A stretch of 9,070 bases of DNA from Desulfovibrionales bacterium GWA2_65_9 (GTDB lineage Bacteria; Desulfobacterota; Desulfovibrionia; Desulfovibrionales; Desulfovibrionaceae). The DNA is taken from NCBI GenBank assembly GCA_001799475.1, contig MGTN01000032.1:172-9241 (forward strand), given 5' to 3'. Positions 1 through 6,991 of this stretch are shown piece after piece. How positions within the stretch are numbered: position 1 is the first letter of the stretch; each line of letters opens with the position of its first letter. Position numbers and translations under genes: made by a program. The notes below the pieces were generated by a model. The model saw only the letters and a program-made list of their open reading frames with translations. It was not told where the DNA came from and did no database searches.

Positions 1-2323
<2,323 letters not shown>

Positions 2324-2350
2324 GGTGACTGGCTCCTGAACGATGGCGTT

Positions 2351-2385
2351 GGCCCGACCAAGGAAACGGGAACTCCCGTTGGGCC
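2351..2385 (-). promoter_or_regulatory. Nested inverted repeat in the lon leader
   Basis: Between the predicted lon transcription start and its ribosome site is a perfect 7-bp inverted repeat with a 2-nt centre (arms 2365-2371 and 2374-2380; in RNA probably 6 bp with a 4-nt loop). It is enclosed by a 5-bp outer pair (GGCCC 2351-2355 with GGGCC 2381-2385). The flanks also form a near-identical direct repeat (GTTGGCCCGA and GTTGGGCCGA). It could be a leader hairpin affecting mRNA stability or translation, or a repressor-binding palindrome. The ribosome site at 2333-2337 is outside the structure, so a simple thermosensor is not supported. Confidence 0.4.
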
Positions 2386-2395
2386 GAACCGTACT

Positions 2396-2423
2396 ATTGT
2401 AATTCGTTTTTGCGGCGTGGCAA
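2396..2423 (-). promoter_or_regulatory. Sigma-70-type promoter of lon
   Basis: On the minus strand, TTGCCA (-35, 2418-2423) and TACAAT (-10, 2396-2401) each match consensus at 5 of 6 positions, with a 16-bp spacer. Transcription would start near 2389, giving a leader of about 65 nt before the TTG start of lon. It lies between the acyP stop codon and lon, so lon can be expressed on its own. No obvious sigma-32-type promoter was seen. Confidence 0.72.
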
Positions 2424-2460
2424 GGGTGAAGGCGGGAAAAACGGGGAATTCTGGCGGGAT

Positions 2461-2796
2461 TCAGTAGCGGATGGTGAAGCCGTCGAAGCACTCAGGGATG
2501 TCGATGTAGCCAGCGTCCACGAGGTCCACGCGAGCCGAGGGCGGGCCTGCCTGCAATTCCTGGCGGAAGCGCTCCAGCGCCGCCCTGCCCTGCTCCGTGT
2601 CGCCCTGTTCCGAAGCGCCCTGTTCCGAATCATTCGGCGCCTGGGCCTGCCCGGCCACGGAGCCGTCGGGCATGTTGCGCACCCAGCCGACAAGCCCGAG
2701 CGCGCGGGCGGTCTCCCGGGTCCAGCCCCGGAACCAGACGCCCTGGACCAGGCCGACGACATGGAAGTGGAGGGTGGGCACGGGCGATACCGCCAT
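2461..2796 (-). CDS. acyP: Acylphosphatase with a repeat-containing insertion
   Basis: Small cytoplasmic enzyme that hydrolyses acyl phosphates such as acetyl or carbamoyl phosphate. The 111-residue protein shows the family signature GLVQGVWFR (residues 15-23), with catalytic Arg23, and GWVRNMPDGSV (37-47), with catalytic Asn41; the C-terminal strand is DGFTIRY. Usual length is about 90-100. The excess is a polar segment (about 52-70) of SEQG/TEQG repeats in the loop after the PDG turn, encoded by a 15-bp tandem repeat. ATG 2796 is preferred because GGAGG (2807-2811) lies 10 nt upstream; an in-frame TTG at 2826 is less likely. It follows the FIST-like gene after a 183-nt gap and precedes lon, which has its own promoter. 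No convincing promoter was found upstream. Confidence 0.93.
   Translation of the reverse strand: MAVSPVPTLHFHVVGLVQGVWFRGWTRETARALGLVGWVRNMPDGSVAGQAQAPNDSEQGASEQGDTEQGRAALERFRQELQAGPPSARVDLVDAGYIDIPECFDGFTIRY
2588..2632. repeat. Three 15-bp tandem repeats inside acyP
   Basis: Three consecutive imperfect 15-bp units (2588-2602, 2603-2617, 2618-2632) share CCCTGYTCCG on the plus strand. On the acyP strand they encode SEQG-A, SEQG-D and TEQG-type blocks. The unit length is a multiple of three, so copy-number change would keep the frame. Confidence 0.8.
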
Positions 2797-2893
2797 CCTT
2801 GGCAAGCCTCCGGAAAAGGTCGTCAAATGTGCATCACCGGGGCATCGTGCACGGTCCTGCGATCTATGGGGGCAGCCGACTGCGGCCCGGTCT

Positions 2894-2977
2894 TCAACGC
2901 CAAGCCGTTGCCTGGGCCGCAGCAGCCAGCGCCACGCTCCCGGCCAGGGAGCGCCAGTCCGCGCAGTAAGCCCCCAC
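2894..2977 (-). pseudogene. Broken 3' end of a zinc-ribbon membrane protein paralogue
   Basis: On the minus strand this stretch reads VGAYCADWRSLAGSVALAA followed by AAQATAWR and a stop. The intact zinc-ribbon protein at 5493-5849 has VYIAAEDWRYLAGSVALAA at its C-terminus. DNA identity is 39 of 42 bases over 2922-2963. The similarity begins just past the FIST-like stop codon, and no zinc-ribbon portion precedes it. The frame differs from that of the FIST-like gene, so it is not a read-through tail. It is best read as a displaced or duplicated gene end, not as an expressed gene. Part of it forms a perfect 7-bp hairpin (2935-2953). Confidence 0.5.
2922..2963. repeat. Direct repeat, left copy (39/42 match to 5521-5562)
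   Basis: Same orientation as the copy at 5521-5562, with a 19-bp perfect core (CGCCACGCTCCCGGCCAGG). The three mismatches are at repeat positions 8, 28 and 40. Together the copies bracket about 2.6 kb holding the FIST-like, 77-residue and DUF2806 genes, in the manner of a displaced attachment site or an old duplication. Confidence 0.8.
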
Positions 2978-2979
2978 CC

Positions 2980-3981
2980 CTACACCTCATGCACCTGCAA
3001 ATAGACCAGGGTCTGGTTGAGCAGCTGGTACGCGATTTCGCCGAAGGTCATTGGTCCCGTGAACGGGTCCGTCTTCTTGCCCTCAAGCTCCGAATACAGA
3101 TAATTCAGGATGCAGTTGCAGGAGAAGACCACGCGGTCGGCCTCCAGGCTGCATTCCTTCTTGAGGCGCTGCTCGAAGCCCTGGATGTAGTCGCCCACCG
3201 GCTTGGCGTGCTTGTAGCGCACGCCGCTGAACACAGGCGCGTAGAACTGTACGGTTCCGTCGGCTTCATTGATCGCCTGGAAGCTGATGTTGACCCGCGC
3301 GCCGGAGTAATCCGCCACCAGGGGCAGGCGGGTGTCGAGTTTCTTGTCCAGAAGATATGCGGCGAGATTCATCTTTTCGCCGTTGACCAGGACGCTCTTG
3401 ACCACAAAGCCGTCGGCCGGGAAGACGAGCGTATCGCCATCCCCCTGCTCAAAGAGGTTCATGATGCCGATTTCGGCGACCTTGTTCGCCGGCAGTTCGG
3501 CCTGCAGAACCAGAGCGCCTTCTTCAAAGGCTTCCCCGGTCTGGCCGTTGAACACCTTGGGGGTTTTCTTGCCCAGGTCGTCCAGGTGGACACCCGCGAT
3601 CCAGCCGATGAGCGGACGGACTCCGAACTCCTTGAAGCTTGGCGCCTTCAGGGCGAAGAACAGGTGCGTCATGTTGGAGGCCGGAATGATGATGAAGCTG
3701 AAGCCGTGCTGCGGACCTTCAGCATAGACGCGGGAAAGGTTGCTCTGGTCGTAGAAGGCGATCTTCGCGCCCGTGACAACCCCTGTCAGGTCCGTGACGA
3801 AGACCTTCTCCCGTGTGGACACGCCGCCGTGCTCGTCGGTGATGAAATAGGGGATGGTGCCCCCGATCCAGTCGCCCTGCGGCATTTGGCGCAACGCGCT
3901 TTCGTCTCCGGCCAGGATGAGCGTACGGCCTTCCTCAATGATTGCTGACGCATCGGCAATGCTCATGAAGTGCTGGCGCAT
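2980..3981 (-). CDS. Uncharacterised protein with FIST-like C-terminal end
   Basis: Protein of 333 residues, no signal peptide or membrane segment seen, so probably cytoplasmic. The start reads as SIADASAIIEEGRTLILAG, then GDWIGGTIPYF (36-46), and the C-terminal part carries VFSCNCILNYLY (285-296; Cys288, Cys290) and TFGEIAYQLLNQT (312-324). The last motif resembles the end of FIST_C domains, ligand-sensing modules found in signal-transduction proteins. I think the family is catalogued as DUF6976, but this is from memory. ATG 3981 is chosen because AGGAGG (3986-3991) precedes it, only 4 nt away; ATG 3966 is possible but too far from that site. The AGGAGG overlaps the stop codon of the 77-residue gene, so the two are an operon and probably coupled. 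The frame continues upstream to 4311, but that part overlaps the smaller gene in another frame. Confidence 0.85.
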   Translation of the reverse strand: MRQHFMSIADASAIIEEGRTLILAGDESALRQMPQGDWIGGTIPYFITDEHGGVSTREKVFVTDLTGVVTGAKIAFYDQSNLSRVYAEGPQHGFSFIIIPASNMTHLFFALKAPSFKEFGVRPLIGWIAGVHLDDLGKKTPKVFNGQTGEAFEEGALVLQAELPANKVAEIGIMNLFEQGDGDTLVFPADGFVVKSVLVNGEKMNLAAYLLDKKLDTRLPLVADYSGARVNISFQAINEADGTVQFYAPVFSGVRYKHAKPVGDYIQGFEQRLKKECSLEADRVVFSCNCILNYLYSELEGKKTDPFTGPMTFGEIAYQLLNQTLVYLQVHEV

Positions 3982-3989
3982 GGGGCCTC

Positions 3990-4223
3990 CTAGCCGAAGA
4001 TGGTCTTCAGGTCTTCCTGGATGCTCGGGGTATGCGCATTCTTGGCGAACACCTCGTAGAGCTGGTCGATGCTCGCGGCGATGTTCTCCGGTGAGGAGTC
4101 CTCCTGAACCGACAGGGTCAGGCGGCCAAGCAGCATTCTCACTGCCAGGGACTTCAGCGCAGACACCTTCCGGCCGGTCACGAGGTCGTGCCAGCCTTGG
4201 TGGGTCTTTTCCGGTAGATTCAT
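3990..4223 (-). CDS. Small hypothetical protein (77 residues)
   Basis: No family recognised. The protein is soluble-looking and probably helical: GWHDLVTGRKVSALKSLAVR (10-29) could be an amphipathic or basic helix, followed by a more acidic half with ENIAASIDQLYEVF (46-59). There is no signal peptide, cysteine or membrane segment. The start at ATG 4223 is well supported by GGAGG (4230-4234), 6 nt upstream. Its stop codon (3990-3992) lies 8 nt before the FIST-like start and its last bases form part of that gene's ribosome site, so the two proteins are probably made together and may act together. GC content resembles the chromosome, unlike the DUF2806 gene upstream. About 290 nt separate it from that gene, with no convincing promoter. 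Confidence 0.75.
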   Translation of the reverse strand: MNLPEKTHQGWHDLVTGRKVSALKSLAVRMLLGRLTLSVQEDSSPENIAASIDQLYEVFAKNAHTPSIQEDLKTIFG

Positions 4224-4421
4224 CTTCGCCCTCCTCCCCGGTTACGTCCTGTCGCTCTGTGTACCGTATTCCTAGCGCTTCCGGGCGGCACAGCGCACTC
4301 ACACGAAGCAAATCCGTAAGAACGCACTGGGGCCAAGCGCCAGATTAACCAAAGATATGATTTTTAGGCAAGAAGTTTCGCGGGAGGAAAGGAGATTCCA
4401 GGGGCTCAGGCGGTCATCTGC

Positions 4422-4450
4422 GCCCAGCTGTAGGACCAGATGTGCTGGGC
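4422..4450. repeat. Inverted repeat downstream of the DUF2806 gene
   Basis: Perfect 7-bp arms GCCCAGC (4422-4428) and GCTGGGC (4444-4450) with a 15-nt centre. It lies 66 nt past the DUF2806 stop codon on the minus strand. There is no following U-tract, so it is not a classical intrinsic terminator, but it may protect or end the transcript together with the adjacent C-rich segment. Confidence 0.45.
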
Positions 4451-4486
4451 GTGGGTGGTGATGGGGAAGTGGGGTGTGGGGGTGGG
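4447..4486 (+). other. G-run cluster (possible G-quadruplex; C-rich, G-poor on the transcript strand)
   Basis: Six runs of three or more G occur on the plus strand (4447-4449, 4453-4455, 4463-4466, 4471-4474, 4478-4482, 4484-4486) with loops of 1-7 nt, which fits the G3+N1-7 quadruplex pattern. The DUF2806 transcript would carry the complement, long, C-rich and almost free of G, just past the stop codon. That is the base bias associated with Rho utilisation sites. The rest of the 4224-4515 gap holds no gene I can support: the frame at 4299-4535 on the minus strand has no family signal and overlaps the DUF2806 end. Confidence 0.55.
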
Positions 4487-4515
4487 TATTTGAGCTGCTC
4501 AGCGTATGGTAACGA

Positions 4516-5403
4516 TCAAAGTACAAGAACATCAAACTTGCGCCCTTGCTCCTGCCGTCTCTGTTGCTGCACCAAAAGATTTCTTATAACTATGTCAATA
4601 AAACCATCTATAGATGAAGTCGGGCAAAGGCTAAAAAGCTCAAGGCCTGCTTGGGTCAACGTTGCGACTCCTAGGTCTAGGGTATGATCACTATTGTCAA
4701 GGAATGAAATTCCAATTCGCCTATCAAAATACTTTATTTCAAATTTTTGAGGCAAGCCATCTTTTCTTGCTCCACCCCAGAGGTCGTAATGTATCAGTCC
4801 AAGGCTATGCAAATGTTTAGTTGAAGACTCATTTATACCATTATCATAGTACACTATTTTATATGGTGGATAAATAAACAATGCAGTCCCACAAACGTCC
4901 AAACAAAAGCTACAAAGGTTACAAAAAATCAATGCGTCATTCTGGCTCATCTCAGAAAGCAAACCTATTGTGCGTTTTGAAAATGCCCCTGGGTTATTTG
5001 CCTCACCAGCAAGCACCTTAGCCCAAAGTCGCTGCATATTTTCATTCGATATAATTCTACATTTTTCAAAAAAATTCATTATCCAATCATCATCTACATC
5101 TTGTGGTCGTGCGCCTTCTTCAACTTGTGGCAAAGCCAACCGTGTGATCTCCTCAATATTTTCCTGCTTTTTTGCTTCCTCCTTGACGAAACGAGATAAA
5201 GCCCTACGCTCAAGTCCTGAAATCTTAATTTTCGTCTCAGTCTGCATAAGTGCAATTTTGGCATCTGCCTTAGCGATTCTGCACTTTTGCCACGGGAGAA
5301 ACAAACCGCCCATGGCGTTATCAATTTTCTCTACAAGCGTTGTTGCAGTGGGCGCAAAAGCACCAAGATTTAGATCAAAGAGCGTAATCTTAATGTCTGA
5401 CAT
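4516..5403 (-). CDS. DUF2806 family protein, horizontally acquired
   Basis: Protein of 295 residues, function unknown. Family hallmarks seen: GGLFLPWQKCRIAKADAK (32-49), a charged probably helical segment with LERRALSRF (64-72), then DDDWIMNFFEKCRIISNENM (104-123), MQRLWAKVLAGEANNPGAFS (123-142), SKRT (142-145) and a C-terminal half ending in a Gln/Arg-rich tail. This pattern (W-FF, IS-E-MQ-LWA-LAGE, NPG-FSKRT) is what I recall for DUF2806. A cluster Cys161, 164, 167, 171 (C-x2-C-x2-C-x3-C) is notable. Codons are AT-rich (many AAA, ATA, TTA, AAT), in sharp contrast to all neighbours, indicating transfer. ATG 5403 has a GGGGTG just upstream as a weak ribosome site. It stands alone, with its AT-rich leader starting at the zinc-ribbon stop. 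Defence-type roles are conceivable but unproven. Confidence 0.85.
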   Translation of the reverse strand: MSDIKITLFDLNLGAFAPTATTLVEKIDNAMGGLFLPWQKCRIAKADAKIALMQTETKIKISGLERRALSRFVKEEAKKQENIEEITRLALPQVEEGARPQDVDDDWIMNFFEKCRIISNENMQRLWAKVLAGEANNPGAFSKRTIGLLSEMSQNDALIFCNLCSFCLDVCGTALFIYPPYKIVYYDNGINESSTKHLHSLGLIHYDLWGGARKDGLPQKFEIKYFDRRIGISFLDNSDHTLDLGVATLTQAGLELFSLCPTSSIDGFIDIVIRNLLVQQQRRQEQGRKFDVLVL

Positions 5404-5466
5404 GGTTCACCCCACCAACTCGCATCAAGAACCTAACCAAGTCACCTCACCTACCAAACAGCAATG

Positions 5467-5496
5467 GCTATAGCAATATCGAATCATGTTCCTCAA
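5467..5496 (-). promoter_or_regulatory. Weak candidate promoter of the DUF2806 gene
   Basis: TTGAGG (5491-5496) and TATAGC (5467-5472) on the minus strand, 18-bp spacer, each 4 of 6 to consensus. The -35 overlaps the zinc-ribbon stop codon, and the start of transcription would be about 60 nt before the DUF2806 ATG. The local AT-richness makes chance matches easy. Confidence 0.25.
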
Positions 5497-5849
5497 ATCC
5501 CCCTGGCCCAGGCCAGCACCGCAGCCAACGCCACGCTCCCGGCCAGGTAGCGCCAGTCCTCGGCCGCGATGTACACCCCGGCGCCCACAAGCAGGATCAG
5601 CGCATAGGCCCACGTCTCGGCGCAGGCCTTCACAAGCGTGTCCGTGCCCTCCTCGATGCTGTGCACCACAGGCTCCATGAGCTGCCACACTTCCTCCGGC
5701 AGAAACGAATCGCCAGACTGGCCGTTCTGGCCGTTCGGCGCGTCCTGGCCCCCAGACCGCGACCAGCGCGATTGCAGCTTGCGCCCGCACTTCTCGCAGG
5801 TGTGCGCGTCGTCCGCGTTCTTGGTGCCGCAACTGGTGCAGAGGATCAT
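5493..5849 (-). CDS. Small zinc-ribbon membrane protein
   Basis: Protein of 118 residues with an N-terminal zinc ribbon (Cys4-x2-Cys7 and Cys18-x2-Cys21, in CTSCGTKNADDAHTCEKCG), a Gly/Gln/Asn-rich linker (33-47), an acidic segment (48-70), and two short hydrophobic segments near 82-96 and 101-115 that probably form a membrane hairpin with the ribbon in the cytoplasm. I infer an accessory or assembly role, not an enzyme; specific function unknown. ATG 5849 is the first codon giving the ribbon, with AGGG about 8 nt upstream; the same frame runs up to 6023, but that portion overlaps the M48 gene. It starts 20 nt after the M48 stop codon, so the two probably form an operon. Its last 60 or so bases are duplicated at 2894-2977. 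Confidence 0.85.
   Translation of the reverse strand: MILCTSCGTKNADDAHTCEKCGRKLQSRWSRSGGQDAPNGQNGQSGDSFLPEEVWQLMEPVVHSIEEGTDTLVKACAETWAYALILLVGAGVYIAAEDWRYLAGSVALAAVLAWARGI
5521..5562. repeat. Direct repeat, right copy (39/42 match to 2922-2963)
   Basis: This copy lies inside the intact zinc-ribbon gene and encodes the DWRYLAGSVALAA region of its last hydrophobic segment. The left copy lies 2.6 kb away between the FIST-like gene and acyP. The AT-rich segment begins just downstream of this copy, at the gene's stop codon. Confidence 0.8.
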
Positions 5850-5869
5850 CAGACGCCCTTGACCGGAGC

Positions 5870-6703
5870 CTAGTTCAGCAACTGCTGCTGGTAGTACCTG
5901 GCGCGGATCGCGCCCATCTTGGCCTGGATGTCCTTGATGCGCTCCTTGCTGGGCGGGTGGGTGGAGAGAAACGCGGGCGGGTTCTGGCCCTTCTTGGTGC
6001 TGTAGGCGTCCATCTTCTGCCACAGGGTCAGCGCGCCCGAGGGCTCATACCCGGCCTTGGCCGCGATGATCATGCCCACCTCGTCGGCCTCGGACTCCTG
6101 GGAGCGGCTGTGCGGCAGCAGAAAGCCCACCTGCGAACCCACGCCATAGGCCTGGGAGAACACCTGGGCCACGGCCGGGCTCGTCCCGGCGCCGAGCGCC
6201 ATGGACGCGGCCTGCCCGCCGAACTGGGCCATGAGGGCCATGCTCATGCGCTCGCCGCCGTGGCGCACCAATGCGTGCGCGATCTCGTGCCCCATGATGG
6301 CGGCCAGTTCGTCGTTGCTGGTGGCCAACTCCAGAATCCCCGTATACACGAAAACCTTGCCGCCCGGCAGGCAGAAGGCGTTCACCGTGTCCTTCTCGAT
6401 GAGGTTGAACTCCCACTTGTATTCCGGCTTGTTGGCGGCCACGGCGATGCGCCGCCCCACGCGCCGCACGCGCTCGGTCTGGAGCTGGTCGCTGCTCATC
6501 TTTTCCGTTTTCTTCACGTCCTGGGCGGCCTGCAGCCCCAGCTGCGTCTCCTGGCCCTCGCTGATGAGCAGCAACTGGCTGCGGCCCGTGTAGGCGGCCT
6601 TGGCGCAGGCGGCGATGACCAGGGCCAGGCACAGCAGCAGGGCGGCCCGTTTCAAGCGGGGGTTCAAACGCCAACGCAGAGGGTTGTTCAGGCGGGGGTT
6701 CAT
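5870..6703 (-). CDS. M48-family metalloprotease lipoprotein (LoiP/Oma1 type)
   Basis: Zinc endopeptidase, probably anchored in the envelope and acting in protein quality control there. The 277-residue protein has a basic N-terminus, a hydrophobic segment (20-32) and lipobox VIAAC with lipidated Cys33. The peptidase domain carries HEIAH (His139, Glu140, His143) and SRSQESEAD (200-207), whose Glu203 is the expected third zinc ligand; a THPPSKERI motif (248-256) is typical of this subfamily. ATG 6703 is chosen for AAGGAG (6711-6716), 7 nt upstream; the frame extends to 6790, but that stretch contains the promoter. The N-terminus repeats NPRL (2-5 and 14-17), from an 11-bp direct repeat (6656-6666, 6692-6702). 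It heads a probable two-gene operon with the zinc-ribbon protein. Confidence 0.93.
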   Translation of the reverse strand: MNPRLNNPLRWRLNPRLKRAALLLCLALVIAACAKAAYTGRSQLLLISEGQETQLGLQAAQDVKKTEKMSSDQLQTERVRRVGRRIAVAANKPEYKWEFNLIEKDTVNAFCLPGGKVFVYTGILELATSNDELAAIMGHEIAHALVRHGGERMSMALMAQFGGQAASMALGAGTSPAVAQVFSQAYGVGSQVGFLLPHSRSQESEADEVGMIIAAKAGYEPSGALTLWQKMDAYSTKKGQNPPAFLSTHPPSKERIKDIQAKMGAIRARYYQQQLLN

Positions 6704-6761
6704 GGCAAGACTCCTTGTCTGGGCATTCTGGATGCAAAACGCGGCCCAGCGCATGCGCCTT

Positions 6762-6790
6762 AGTATAACCACGCTCCGGCAGAGCAGCAA
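6762..6790 (-). promoter_or_regulatory. Sigma-70-type promoter of the M48/zinc-ribbon operon
   Basis: TATACT (-10, 6762-6767; 5 of 6) is preceded at a 17-bp spacing by TTGCTG (-35, 6785-6790; only the TTG matches). Transcription would begin near 6755, about 52 nt before the M48 ATG. It is the only AT-containing patch in the local GC-rich gap. Confidence 0.55.
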
Positions 6791-6835
6791 GGGGCCGGGA
6801 ATTCAGGTGGGCCGAGGCTCAGGGGGCTAATGCTC

Positions 6836-6958
6836 CGGCCGGCCAAGGCCGGGCGGGCCAAGGCTCCGAAATCCAAGGTTCCGACAGGCCGACTCCCGGA
6901 TCAGCCAAAAACCGGACGGGCCAAGCCAGGACAGGCGAAGCCCAGGCAGGCGCAAGCG
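6836..6958. repeat. Degenerate 15-bp tandem repeat array
   Basis: About eight 15-bp units with plus-strand consensus near GGACGGGCCAAGCC plus one base: 6836-6850, 6851-6865, 6866-6880, 6881-6895, 6896-6910, then after a 3-nt shift 6914-6928, 6929-6943 and 6944-6958. The middle units are most decayed. On the plus strand one frame from ATG 6830 reads pentapeptides such as GRAKA, PKSKV, GRAKP and GQAKP, and runs to 7048 antisense to recN. I do not call it a gene, because it enters recN antisense and has only a run of G as a ribosome site. Confidence 0.6.
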
Positions 6959-6963
6959 GATGG

Positions 6964-6991
6964 AAAAAAAATCAGGCCGACTCGCCGCCGG
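6964..6991 (-). terminator. Possible intrinsic terminator overlapping the recN stop
   Basis: On the minus strand a short stem CCGGC/GTCGG (6987-6991 with 6977-6981, one G-U pair, 5-nt loop) is followed after 5 nt by eight T residues (6964-6971) directly after the recN stop codon. The stem is short and not adjacent to the T-run, so termination may be weak. Confidence 0.3.

Noticed and set aside
2410..3948. Plus-strand open frame of 512 codons
   Set aside because: It runs antisense across acyP, the remnant and the FIST-like gene, shows no family motif, and is explained by lack of stops opposite GC-rich codons.
3982..4311. Extension of the FIST-like frame upstream of 3981
   Set aside because: It overlaps the 77-residue gene, which has its own strong ribosome site; family-like sequence begins only after 3981.
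4299..4535. Minus-strand open frame of 78 codons after the DUF2806 gene
   Set aside because: It overlaps the DUF2806 end, its His/Pro-rich part is just the C-rich segment translated, and no ribosome site is seen.
5850..6023. Upstream extension of the zinc-ribbon frame
   Set aside because: It lies inside the 3' end of the M48 gene in another frame and reads as low-complexity sequence; the ribbon motif begins at 5849.
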